From SZUA-592 sp041556555 (GTDB lineage: Bacteria; Pseudomonadota; Gammaproteobacteria; Eutrophobiales; Eutrophobiaceae), in contig JBFFIE010000004.1 of assembly GCA_041556555.1 (NCBI GenBank), positions 1 through 64,000 of the forward strand: a stretch of 64,000 nt of DNA, read 5' to 3'. Shown piece by piece: positions 53,105-61,323 of this stretch. The position numbers and the translations under genes were made by a program. Numbering within the stretch: the first letter of the stretch is position 1; each line of letters begins with the position of its first letter. Under the pieces are notes generated by a model, which saw nothing but the letters and a program-made list of their open reading frames with translations, was not told where the DNA came from and made no database searches.

Positions 53105-53914
53105 ATGAATAAATTGATACACAGTCTGTTTATCACATTAATCATTTTCATAGCCGCACCACTCAGTGCCGAGGAATACCTGCGCCTTGCCACCACAACC
53201 AGTACCGAGAACTCGGGATTGTTGGCTGAACTGAATCCTGTATTTGAGAGGAAGACCGGGATCAAGGTCCATGTGATTGCAGTAGGGACCGGCAAGGCAT
53301 TGCGTCTGGGCAGGGATGGTGATGTTGATCTGGTCATGGTACATGCACCGGCGGCAGAGATGGCATTCGTCGAGCAAGGTTCGGGCGTCGAACGACAACC
53401 TTTAATGCATAATGATTTCGTAATACTGGGTCCGCCGGATGATCCGGCCGGGATTTCTGAAGCGAGCACAGTCGCCGAAGCATTCAGGCGTATACAAAAT
53501 ACCGGCAGCACATTTGTTTCCCGCGGCGATGATTCAGGAACCCATAAAAAAGAAAAACAGCTTTGGGCACTGGCCGGTTCAGAAGATCCATCAGGTGAAT
53601 GGTACCTGGCAGTCGGGCAGGGGATGGGACAGGTGCTGCGTATAGCAGATGAAAAACTGGCTTACACTTTAAGTGATCGCGGAACCTATCTGGCATTCTC
53701 AGATAAACTGCTGTTACAGATTTTGTTTGAGAACGCGGATGAGTTAATCAATCCCTATCATGTAATACTGGTTAACCCTGAGAAACATCCTCATACAAAA
53801 ACAAATCTTGCAAGAAAATATGTTGCGTTTATTACCGGACCAGAGGGGCAGGCACTGATTCGTAACTTTAAAGTAAACGGGAAACAATTGTTTTATCCGG
53901 ATGTGATGAAATAA
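53105..53914 (+). CDS. tupA: TupA-like tungstate (oxyanion) ABC substrate-binding protein
   Basis: A 269-residue periplasmic binding protein with signal peptide ending ...APLSA. The TTTSTENSGLL motif near residue 31 is the TupA anion-binding signature, and AVGTGKALRLGRDGDVDL, SRGDDSGTHKKEK and GQGMGQVLRIADEKLAYTLSD complete the family pattern. By homology it binds tungstate. The expected permease TupB and ATPase TupC genes are not on either side. The next gene is an antiporter on the other strand. The binding protein may work with a transporter encoded elsewhere. Confidence 0.85.
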   Translation: MNKLIHSLFITLIIFIAAPLSAEEYLRLATTTSTENSGLLAELNPVFERKTGIKVHVIAVGTGKALRLGRDGDVDLVMVHAPAAEMAFVEQGSGVERQPLMHNDFVILGPPDDPAGISEASTVAEAFRRIQNTGSTFVSRGDDSGTHKKEKQLWALAGSEDPSGEWYLAVGQGMGQVLRIADEKLAYTLSDRGTYLAFSDKLLLQILFENADELINPYHVILVNPEKHPHTKTNLARKYVAFITGPEGQALIRNFKVNGKQLFYPDVMK

Positions 53915-53962
53915 AAAGCCCGGAACAGTCCGTTGGGGGGAGGGGAAGACTGGTCCCGGGCT
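53912..53962 (-). terminator. Intrinsic terminator for the minus strand
   Basis: Read on the minus strand: AGCCCGGGACCAGTC (complement of 53948-53962), a 17-nt C-rich loop, then GACTGTTCCGGGCT (complement of 53917-53930) followed by TTTTTA. The stem is 14-15 bp with a mismatch and a bulge, and the T-run follows it only in this direction. It ends just at the tupA stop codon. It likely ends the antiporter transcript. Confidence 0.7.
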
Positions 53963-54090
53963 AGTCACAAGAATCAATCGGGGGAGGACTTAATCTTGTT
54001 GAATAGTATTCTAGACGAATGCGATTCTGACTAATGTGAACTGGAGCACAAATCCCGAAAACGGGACATTTAAGGGTCGTTCATGGCTGA
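53963..54090. other. Non-coding stretch with G-rich and hairpin elements
   Basis: About 130 bp between the terminator and the antiporter gene. It holds a second GGGGGAGG tract (53980-53987, like GGGGGGAGGGG at 53935-53945) and TCCCGAAAACGGGA (54053-54066, 5-bp stem). No open frame and no known RNA family was recognised. It may be part of the antiporter 3' UTR or a small RNA. Confidence 0.3.
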
Positions 54091-55893
54091 TTAATCGAGG
54101 CTTTCCTGTTTGATCAGGCTGACAATCACCCATCCCGGTTCCGGTTTCATCTTTCCATCCGCGACAAAGAATTGCAGTTTCTCGTTATTATCTATCGCAA
54201 ACAGAGGAATGGTATTTTCACCGTATTTATTTTGGAAATCCTCAAATCCAAAGTCCTCTCCAAGCTGCGTGTTCCTGATTTCAGCACCTTTCCTTATCCA
54301 GCTGGCAAGATCACCATGTGTGATGTCTTCCCCGAAGAGCTGGTAACCTCGAAGCCGGGTTGCTATGCGGTGCTTCTCGGGGATATTTTTTTCCCGGGTA
54401 GTTTTTAACTGATATACATTTTTTGTGCCGAAGTCCGATTTGAAACGGAAGTTAGCCAGCGTATCCAGGTTTTCCCTGCCTGACAGAGCCAGCATTTTAC
54501 CCAGACCAATCATGTCCAGATGCCGTTCTGCATGATCAGAAATTGGATTGCCGTAGTAAGTCGTCAAACCATCCATTCGGGCTGCGCGAGTGTTTTCCCA
54601 GTTACTGTCTGTCAGTACAACCTTGAATCCCTGTTCCTTTATCGCCTTACCGATGACCCGGGCAACGATGCCAGCACCTATGATCAATACACCAGTGGGT
54701 GGAGGTTCCCTGACATCCAGGATTTTTGCAATGAACTTGCTGCTTATACTTTGAATTACAACGGTACCAATTATGATCAAAAAAGCGAGAGGGACCATCA
54801 GGCCTGCTTCCGGGTAACCCCGTGTTTCCAGTCTCAAGGCGAAGATGGACGCAACAGCGGCCGCTACGATCCCTCGTGGTCCAATCCATGAAATCAACAG
54901 TTTTTCATTGAACTTTAAATCGGAACCAATTGCAGATACAAACACGGACAAGGGACGTGCTATCAACATCAGTACAGCAAGGATGCCCAGAGAACTCCAG
55001 CCAATCTGCGTGAATTGCTGGAAATCAATACGGGCTGCAAGAATAATAAATAATCCGGATATCAAGAGAATACTCAGACTCTCCTTGAAATCCAGAATAT
55101 CTTCTATATGGGTGTCTTTCATATTAGCCATGGTCATTCCCATGACGGTTACTGCGAGCAGCCCTGATTCATGGGCAATCAAATCTGAGGCAGTAAAAAC
55201 GGTGAATACCAGTATGAGTACCAGCACGTTATGCAGGTAATCCGGAGCAAGGTGTTTTCTCAGAATTAATCCCATAACATGTGCACTTATAAAACCGGCC
55301 AGACCTCCAGCAACTACAATCTTGCCAAATTCATAAATTACCGTTGGCCAGGCACTGCCACTCTGGCTGCTGATAATGAAGTTGAAAACGAGGACTGCGA
55401 GCAGTGCACCAAGCGGATCAATGACTATGCCTTCCCATTTGAGGATATTGCTGATTGCAGCATCCGGTCGAACGGTCCGGAGCATCGGCATGATCACCGT
55501 GGGCCCGGTAACAACCATTACCGCACCAAAGAGTGCAGAGAGTTCGACAGGTAAACCAGTAATATAATGTGTCACGATTGCGGTGATCGCCCAGGTAATC
55601 ATTGCACCGATGGATATGAGATTACGAACGACTTTTCCCAGGCCCTTTATTTCATACAGGTTTAATGTCAGGCTGCCTTCAAAGAGAATGATCGCCACAG
55701 ACAGGGACACAATCGGGAATAATAGATCCCCGAGCAAGGCATCAGGATTAAGATAACCGGTCAGCGGGCCGGCAATCAGGCCAATCACCAGCAGGAAAAG
55801 GATTGCAGGAAGCCGTGCCCACCATGCCAGCCATTGGCAGGCAATGCCAAGGATACCGATAGCAACCAGGGAGATGAGCACCTGCTGGCTCAA
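54091..55893 (-). CDS. CPA1-type cation:proton antiporter with TrkA-N (RCK) domain
   Basis: A 600-residue antiporter. The N-terminal 385 residues hold about 12 helices with family motifs (GPLTGYLNPDALLG; GAVMVVTGPTVIMPML; WEGIVIDPLGALLAV; ISWIGPRGIVAAAVASIFALR). The TrkA-N/RCK domain (about 395-510) begins TGVLIIGAGIVARVIGKAIKE, a Rossmann nucleotide-binding motif. A C-terminal acidic regulatory part follows. It probably exports Na+ or K+ for protons, gated by nucleotide. The start overlaps the upstream exported-protein gene by 4 bp. Confidence 0.92.
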   Translation of the reverse strand: MSQQVLISLVAIGILGIACQWLAWWARLPAILFLLVIGLIAGPLTGYLNPDALLGDLLFPIVSLSVAIILFEGSLTLNLYEIKGLGKVVRNLISIGAMITWAITAIVTHYITGLPVELSALFGAVMVVTGPTVIMPMLRTVRPDAAISNILKWEGIVIDPLGALLAVLVFNFIISSQSGSAWPTVIYEFGKIVVAGGLAGFISAHVMGLILRKHLAPDYLHNVLVLILVFTVFTASDLIAHESGLLAVTVMGMTMANMKDTHIEDILDFKESLSILLISGLFIILAARIDFQQFTQIGWSSLGILAVLMLIARPLSVFVSAIGSDLKFNEKLLISWIGPRGIVAAAVASIFALRLETRGYPEAGLMVPLAFLIIIGTVVIQSISSKFIAKILDVREPPPTGVLIIGAGIVARVIGKAIKEQGFKVVLTDSNWENTRAARMDGLTTYYGNPISDHAERHLDMIGLGKMLALSGRENLDTLANFRFKSDFGTKNVYQLKTTREKNIPEKHRIATRLRGYQLFGEDITHGDLASWIRKGAEIRNTQLGEDFGFEDFQNKYGENTIPLFAIDNNEKLQFFVADGKMKPEPGWVIVSLIKQESLD

Positions 55894-56534
55894 GCCGGGA
55901 CTTCCTTCAAGGAGGTAATGCGTGTTTTTGCTTGCGGTAGCAGGTTTTGTACGTGGCGCTGGATTTTGTGCAGGGCCGTCTTGATCATTACCAGTGTATT
56001 TTCCCGAAGCTGGCCTTCACGGTCATTGCTGAACAGGCTGAACACCAGCAGTACTTCACCGACACTCAGTGCGCCCTGTGTTAAATAACGATACTCGCCA
56101 GGCCTTGCCGAACTGTCTGTGAGACTGAAAATATATCCGAGACCTTCCTGTCCGGTAATGCGCTCAAGCTGCAGTTCAGTTTCATCCGAGAAAGGCAGGA
56201 TATCTTCACCCACGTCCCGGACCAGTTGCTGGATGCTTTCTTCCTCCAGGATGTCTCTGGCAAAACCATCGTCCCAGAGTATTGAGACATTCAACTGGAA
56301 CACTTCCCTGCCTGACTCGTCTTCGGTGAAAAAAGTAATCACTGGTGGTTTAGCAGTCAGACCTGCGGCTACGTAGGTATAGTCCCAATCCTGCGGGACC
56401 TCGAACACTATCTCACCGTGTTCAGGTATGGGGAATAAGGTCAACTCTGTGCCGTCCTTGTAGTCGGCAACTGCAGCGGGTGAAATAACAAGGAACAACA
56501 GAATCCGGAATGATGTTAACAGGCTTATAGACAT
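55890..56534 (-). CDS. Exported protein of unknown function
   Basis: A 214-residue protein with signal peptide (MSISLLTSFRILLFLVISPAAVA, cut before DY). The mature protein is mostly beta (GELTLFPIPEHGEIVFEV-like start; FQLNVSILWDD) with EEESIQQLVRDVGEDI and a helical C-terminal part (MIKTALHKIQRHVQNLL). No cysteines or known motif were found. It looks like a PsbP/MOG1-like periplasmic domain only in general terms. Translation is coupled to the antiporter by overlap, so a link to ion or stress homeostasis is possible. Confidence 0.7.
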   Translation of the reverse strand: MSISLLTSFRILLFLVISPAAVADYKDGTELTLFPIPEHGEIVFEVPQDWDYTYVAAGLTAKPPVITFFTEDESGREVFQLNVSILWDDGFARDILEEESIQQLVRDVGEDILPFSDETELQLERITGQEGLGYIFSLTDSSARPGEYRYLTQGALSVGEVLLVFSLFSNDREGQLRENTLVMIKTALHKIQRHVQNLLPQAKTRITSLKEVPA

Positions 56535-56541
56535 CCTCGAA

Positions 56542-56949
56542 TCAGGATACAGGGCAAGGCGGATAATTAATGTAGATAGCAGTGAACCTGCCTGCGATCT
56601 TGTTCAGGTACCGGCGCTGTATTGAGTACGCTTCGCGCTCCCTTTTCTGGTGGTCCGTGCAATCTTTTTTATTGTATTTATTATTCAGGTCCTGCAGGTA
56701 ATGCGTTATTTCATGGACATACAGGCTGCGGGTATAGGCATCCGTTTGTTCCCTGATCCGCTCATCAATGTAAATTACGCCCTCATTGTCATACCAGCCA
56801 GCCACACGGCAGTTTGTATTACCCAGGCAGGCATGTTCTACAAAGAATTCATGTGGGCGATACTGTATCTCCGGTGGGTCTCCCGGGTGTGGGTATCCGG
56901 ACAGGTGGACAGTCCAGCTCAGTAATACGGCGATCAGGTGTGCATCCAT
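56542..56949 (-). CDS. Small HExxH protein (zinc metallopeptidase-like, probably exported)
   Basis: A 135-residue protein with a short N-terminal hydrophobic signal (MDAHLIAVLLSWTVHLSGY). The helix LYVHEITHYLQDLNNKY holds the zincin motif HEITH (about residues 78-82), and REREAYSIQRRYL provides a downstream glutamate (a possible third ligand). Four cysteines at HACLGNTNC, KKDC and PPCPVS suggest disulfides. This resembles DUF6647, a family of minimal gluzincins with unknown substrate. It lies between fabB (31 bp) and the exported-protein gene (7 bp). Confidence 0.75.
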   Translation of the reverse strand: MDAHLIAVLLSWTVHLSGYPHPGDPPEIQYRPHEFFVEHACLGNTNCRVAGWYDNEGVIYIDERIREQTDAYTRSLYVHEITHYLQDLNNKYNKKDCTDHQKREREAYSIQRRYLNKIAGRFTAIYINYPPCPVS

Positions 56950-56980
56950 TAATATCGCCTCATCAGTTCATCGCCTGGTC

Positions 56981-58195
56981 TTAATCTGCCTTCTCAAAGA
57001 CGAGGCTGGCATTGGTTCCGCCAAAACCGAAACTGTTCGACATTACTGCTTGCAGCCTGGCATTATCAATTCGTTTGTCTGCAATGGTCACGTCTTTTGC
57101 GCCCTCATCAAGTTCAAAGATGTTGGCTGAAGCACTGATAAAATCATTAGCCATCATTAATAGTGAGTATATCGCTTCATTCGCGCCTGCGGCACCCAGG
57201 CCGTGTCCGGTCAGGGACTTGGTTGAGCTAATAACAGGCGTCTTGTTGTCGAAAACAGATTTAATCGCATTAATCTCGGCAATGTCCCCTGCCGGGGTGC
57301 TGGTTCCATGGGCATTGATATAGTCGATTGGCCGTTGAGCGGTTGCTACTGCCAGTTGCATGCAGCGTGCGGCACCTTCTCCGGATGGTTTAACCATATC
57401 AAAGCCGTCCGAGGTGGCACCATAGCCGGTAATTTCGGCATATATTCTGGCCCCGCGTTTCAGTGCATGCTCGCGTTCCTCCAGGACTAGGATGCCACCT
57501 CCGCCAGAAATGACAAACCCATCCCGATTGGCATCATAGGGGCGTGAAGCGACCTCCGGGCTATCATTATATGAGGAAGACAATGCCCCCATTGCATCGA
57601 ACAGGAGACTACCAGCCCAGTGCAATTCGTCACTGCCGCCGGCAAAGATCATATCCTGGGAGCCAGCTTTGATAATTTCATAGGCATTACCGATACAATG
57701 GGCACTGGTAGCACAGGCTGAACTGATGGAATAATTCACGCCCTTGATCTTGTATGCCACGGACAGGCAGGCGCTGTCGGTACTGGCCATAATGCGGGGG
57801 ACCATAGTCGGGCCGACTTTTTTCGCACCACGTTCCCGTAGAGTATCGATGGCGTCAACGAGGTCCTTGTTTGAACCGCCACCGGAGCCCACGATCAGTC
57901 CGATCCGTGGATCAGAAATTTGCGATTCATCAAGGCCGGCGTCCTCGATCGCCTCGTGCATGGCCAGATAGGCATAGGCTGCCGCATCCCCCATGAACCG
58001 TATCAGTTTGCGATCGATGTATTTCGCCGGATCAAGCTTGATCGGCGCATGGACGTGTGAGCGAAATCCGAGTGTTTTATATTCTTCTGAAAAGGATACA
58101 CCCGACGTCCCATCCCTGAGTGAGTTCAGTACCTCCTTTTTATTGTTGCCGATACTGGAGACAATCCCCATACCGGTTATGACTACTCGTCTCAT
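56981..58195 (-). CDS. fabB: Beta-ketoacyl-ACP synthase I FabB
   Basis: A 404-residue condensing enzyme for fatty acid elongation, required for unsaturated fatty acids with FabA. Catalytic Cys in SSACATSAHCIG, His in NAHGTSTPAGDIAE and His in KSLTGHGLGAAGANE (Cys-His-His). Begins MRRVVITGMGIVSSIGNN and ends NSFGFGGTNASLVFEKAD. 19 bp after fabA in the same operon, the standard arrangement of gammaproteobacterial fabAB. Confidence 0.98.
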   Translation of the reverse strand: MRRVVITGMGIVSSIGNNKKEVLNSLRDGTSGVSFSEEYKTLGFRSHVHAPIKLDPAKYIDRKLIRFMGDAAAYAYLAMHEAIEDAGLDESQISDPRIGLIVGSGGGSNKDLVDAIDTLRERGAKKVGPTMVPRIMASTDSACLSVAYKIKGVNYSISSACATSAHCIGNAYEIIKAGSQDMIFAGGSDELHWAGSLLFDAMGALSSSYNDSPEVASRPYDANRDGFVISGGGGILVLEEREHALKRGARIYAEITGYGATSDGFDMVKPSGEGAARCMQLAVATAQRPIDYINAHGTSTPAGDIAEINAIKSVFDNKTPVISSTKSLTGHGLGAAGANEAIYSLLMMANDFISASANIFELDEGAKDVTIADKRIDNARLQAVMSNSFGFGGTNASLVFEKAD

Positions 58196-58214
58196 AAAAT
58201 CAAGTAAATTCCTG

Positions 58215-58733
58215 TTAGAAGCCCTCGGTCGATTTGAACAAACCGACTCGTAAATCTTTTGCAGTATAGATTATTTTACTATCGGCACTCATGGAAGCAT
58301 TGGCCACACCCATGACCAGTTTTCTGAGTATCACTCTCTTCATGTCGATCTGGTAAACTATTTTTTTGTGCTTTGGTGTGACTTGCCCGGTAAATTTCAC
58401 TTCGCCTGAACCGAGCGCCCGGCCCCGGCCCGGAGCACCAAGCCAACCCAGATAAAATCCGATCAATTGCCACATGGCGTCCAGACCGAGACAACCCGGC
58501 ATGACAGGGTCATTGACAAAGTGACACTGGAAGAACCAATGGTCCGGTTTGATATCGAGTTCGGCAATGACTTGACCTTTATCAAATTCTCCCCCATCTT
58601 CAGATATTCTGGTAATGCGATCAAACATCAGCATGGGTGGCACGGGTAGCTGGGCATTCCCTTCACCGAATAACTCACCCTGGCCACAGCTGAGAAGTTC
58701 TTCCCGGGTAAAACTGTGTTTTCTTTCCATCAA
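58215..58733 (-). CDS. fabA: 3-hydroxydecanoyl-ACP dehydratase/isomerase FabA
   Basis: A 172-residue hot-dog enzyme that makes and isomerises trans-2-decenoyl-ACP, introducing the double bond of unsaturated fatty acids. Catalytic His71 is in FFQCHFVNDP and Asp85 in GCLGLDAMWQLIGF. RGRALGSGEVKFTGQV and KRVILRKLVMGVANA complete the family. It starts the operon fabA-fabB-HExxH protein-exported protein-antiporter. No FabR-type site was recognised upstream. Confidence 0.98.
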   Translation of the reverse strand: MMERKHSFTREELLSCGQGELFGEGNAQLPVPPMLMFDRITRISEDGGEFDKGQVIAELDIKPDHWFFQCHFVNDPVMPGCLGLDAMWQLIGFYLGWLGAPGRGRALGSGEVKFTGQVTPKHKKIVYQIDMKRVILRKLVMGVANASMSADSKIIYTAKDLRVGLFKSTEGF

Positions 58734-59002
58734 GTCATATATCTCATATCAGTGTTACACCGGTCTGCAGTAAATGAAAGGCCTCATAATTCACTGGCAT
58801 TGAGCGCAGCACAGGCAGACAATTGATTTATAAATCAGTGAATTTGTTATTGGTGAGACCGGATGTTGGTTTTTTGGTTTTCTTTTGCCACCCGGGCAAA
58901 CCCGGGCGCAACTCCCAGGAATGATCTTACCCGTAACTGTTCCTTGACAGCAATACAGTTACCGTTAGACTGCCTTGCATCGCACCATTATCCTAAATCA
59001 GC

Positions 59003-60241
59003 ATGCTAACTGAAAATTCTTTCCAGAGGAGACACAGTGTCCCGGTGAGGGTCGGCTCTGTCACTATCGGCGGGGAAGCACCGATTGTAGTCCAGTCCAT
59101 GACCAATACCGATACCGCTGATGTCGAGGCCACGGTCTGCCAGATTCAACAACTGGCAGCCGCCGGTTCGGAGATCGTCCGTGTCACGGTAAACAATGAG
59201 GCAGCCGCCAGCCAGGTCGGTGAGATCCACCAGCGACTGGAAGATCTCGGCTGTCGGGTGCCGATTGTCGGGGATTTCCATTACAACGGCCATCAACTGT
59301 TGACCAAGTATCCGGACTGCGCAAGGGCACTGGCCAAATACCGGATCAATCCCGGTAATGTCGGGTTTGGCCGGAAAAAGGACAAGCAGTTCCAGACCAT
59401 GATTGAACAGGCCATTGAGTACGATAAGCCGGTGCGCATTGGTGTGAATTGGGGCAGTCTGGACCAGGAGCTCCTGACCCGGATGATGGACGAGAATGCC
59501 AAATCCAGTGATCCCAGGGATGCAGAGGAGGTTATGCGTGAAGCCTTGATCATTTCTGCGCTGAGTAACGCGGAACGGGCGGAAGAAATCGGATTGCCTC
59601 ATGACCATATTGTCCTGTCTTGCAAGGTCAGCGGGGTACAAAAACTCATTGCTGTATATCGTGATCTGGCCCGGCGTTGCGACTACCCATTACACCTGGG
59701 CCTGACCGAAGCCGGGATGGGTTCCAAGGGCATCGTCGCATCAACTGCGGCGATGGGGATACTGTTACAGGAAGGTATCGGCGATACTATCCGGGTCTCG
59801 TTAACACCGGAACCCGGGGGTGACCGGAGCAAGGAAGTGATCGTAGCCCAGGAAATGTTGCAAACCATGGGACTGCGATCATTTACTCCCCTGGTGACTG
59901 CCTGTCCGGGCTGTGGACGGACCACCAGCACAGTGTTTCAGGAACTCGCCAATAATATTCAGGCTTATATCCGCAGCCAGATGCCCATCTGGCGGGGAAA
60001 ATATACTGGTGTGGAAAACATGACCCTGGCCGTCATGGGTTGCGTGGTGAATGGTCCGGGAGAGAGCAAGCACGCAGACATTGGTATCAGCCTGCCGGGT
60101 ACCGGCGAGGCACCTTCCGCCCCTGTGTTTATCGATGGTAAGAAGGTCATGACCCTGCGTGGCGAAAATATCGCCGAGGAATTCCGGGCCATTGTCGAAG
60201 ATTATGTAAAAAACCGTTACGCGGAACGCAAATCGGCCTGA
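59003..60241 (+). CDS. ispG: 4-hydroxy-3-methylbut-2-enyl-diphosphate synthase IspG
   Basis: A 412-residue [4Fe-4S] enzyme of the MEP isoprenoid pathway. Starts MLTENSFQRRHSVPVRVGSV, with VVQSMTNTDTADVEAT and GVNWGSLDQELL. The cluster Cys come from CPGCGRTTS and GCVVNGPGE. The C-terminal half (after about residue 260) is the Fe-S domain. 269 bp upstream is non-coding with weak promoter-like AT-rich tracts. It converges with yqaE. Confidence 0.98.
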   Translation: MLTENSFQRRHSVPVRVGSVTIGGEAPIVVQSMTNTDTADVEATVCQIQQLAAAGSEIVRVTVNNEAAASQVGEIHQRLEDLGCRVPIVGDFHYNGHQLLTKYPDCARALAKYRINPGNVGFGRKKDKQFQTMIEQAIEYDKPVRIGVNWGSLDQELLTRMMDENAKSSDPRDAEEVMREALIISALSNAERAEEIGLPHDHIVLSCKVSGVQKLIAVYRDLARRCDYPLHLGLTEAGMGSKGIVASTAAMGILLQEGIGDTIRVSLTPEPGGDRSKEVIVAQEMLQTMGLRSFTPLVTACPGCGRTTSTVFQELANNIQAYIRSQMPIWRGKYTGVENMTLAVMGCVVNGPGESKHADIGISLPGTGEAPSAPVFIDGKKVMTLRGENIAEEFRAIVEDYVKNRYAERKSA

Positions 60242-60262
60242 TAGCAGGCTACCCTCTATTAC

Positions 60263-60421
60263 TTACTGGGTCACCAGCCAGAGTGCATGGATGATGCCTG
60301 GTACATAGAACAACAGGCACAGCATTATATTGATGACCAGATCTTTATTAGCCCCTTTTTTCAGAAACACGGCCAGCGGTGGCAGGATGATTGCCAGAAT
60401 GATAAGAACCAGTTTATTCAT
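60263..60421 (-). CDS. YqaE/Pmp3 family small membrane protein
   Basis: A 52-residue gene found by reading the minus strand. It translates to MNKLVLIILAIILPPLAVFL, then KKGANKDLVINIMLCLLFYV and PGIIHALWLVTQ. Two transmembrane helices with the LPP(L/I)AV and PG(I/V)IHA motifs are diagnostic for the Pmp3/YqaE family, which is induced by salt or cold in many organisms. CGGAG lies 10-11 bases before the ATG. It sits between ispG (22 bp) and the divergent DUF4197 gene. Confidence 0.9.
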   Translation of the reverse strand: MNKLVLIILAIILPPLAVFLKKGANKDLVINIMLCLLFYVPGIIHALWLVTQ

Positions 60422-60483
60422 TATTTATTGCTCCGGGCGTGACTTGTGCGCAAACCATCATGACACAGTAGCGGGATAAGATA

Positions 60484-61221
60484 ATGAGAACAACAATTAT
60501 CCTGCTTTCAATATTACTCGCAGCGTTACCGGTATCGCCTGCCGTGTACGCGGCCTGGGGTGACTTTTTCAAATCGCTCATTGAGGAAACCACGTCTGAC
60601 CAAGATATCGGTAACTTGAGTAACAGCGAGATCATTGCTGGCCTGAAGGAAGCCCTGGATCAGGGCAGCCGCGCAGCAATACAAAAACTAGGGCGGGTGG
60701 ATGGTTTTTACCGTAATCCTTCGGTGCGGATTCCGATGCCGGAATCCTTGGAAACTGTTGAGAGCACCCTGCGTACCCTGAAACAGGACGAGATCGCCGA
60801 TGAATTTGTGTTGACACTGAACCGCGCTGCCGAAAAGGCCATACCTGAAACCGTGGATGTCTTCGGTGCCGCGATTCGCAAAATGAGCTTTGCCGATGCC
60901 CGGTCGGTACTCCGGGGGCCGGATGATGCGGCCACGCAGTATTTCAGGCGCACCAGCTCTCCTGACTTGGAACAAAGGATCCTGCCAATTGTGCGCAGGG
61001 CGACGGACTCGGTCGGGGTCACCTCAACATACAAGGCGATGGTCGATCAACTGGGCGTTATGTCTTCCCTGGTGGATACCAGTTCCCTGGATATTGACCG
61101 CTACGTCACCGATAAGGCCATTGAGGGTCTTTTCACCATGTTGGCCCGGGAAGAAAAACTGATCCGGGAAGACCCTGCCGCACGGACAACCACACTTTTG
61201 AAAAGGGTTTTCAGCCAATAG
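60484..61221 (+). CDS. Exported DUF4197 protein
   Basis: A 245-residue protein with a signal peptide (MRTTIILLSILLAALPVSPAVYA). The mature part is all-helical and includes SEIIAGLKEALDQGSRAAIQ, RIPMPESLETVESTLRTL and DKAIEGLFTMLAREEKLIRE, as in DUF4197. No catalytic motif is apparent. Family function is unknown. It diverges from yqaE across about 60 bp. Confidence 0.85.
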   Translation: MRTTIILLSILLAALPVSPAVYAAWGDFFKSLIEETTSDQDIGNLSNSEIIAGLKEALDQGSRAAIQKLGRVDGFYRNPSVRIPMPESLETVESTLRTLKQDEIADEFVLTLNRAAEKAIPETVDVFGAAIRKMSFADARSVLRGPDDAATQYFRRTSSPDLEQRILPIVRRATDSVGVTSTYKAMVDQLGVMSSLVDTSSLDIDRYVTDKAIEGLFTMLAREEKLIREDPAARTTTLLKRVFSQ

Positions 61222-61272
61222 GTTTTTCAGCCACTGGCCGGGGTTTCGGGCCCGGAATAAAGAATTGTCACC

Positions 61273-61301
61273 TTTGTTGCACTTTGCGACAATGCAACAA
61301 A
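61273..61301 (+). promoter_or_regulatory. Candidate operator before the AcoR-like regulator gene
   Basis: Inverted repeat TTTGTTGCA (61273-61281) and TGCAACAAA (61293-61301), spacer 11 bp, with TTGCGACAA (61284-61292) inside. The same elements recur after the regulator, before acs (63358-63384). The position 23-51 bp before the ATG is typical for autoregulation. Confidence 0.5.
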
Positions 61302-61323
61302 CAATAATTATTCAGGCTCCGGC

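Noticed and set aside
58890..58908. CCCGGG repeated around CAAA before ispG
   Set aside because: It can form a hairpin, but no T-run follows on either strand and no gene ends nearby that needs it.
59006..59641. Long minus-strand open frame antisense to ispG
   Set aside because: The plus-strand frame is a full canonical IspG; the antisense frame has no family features.
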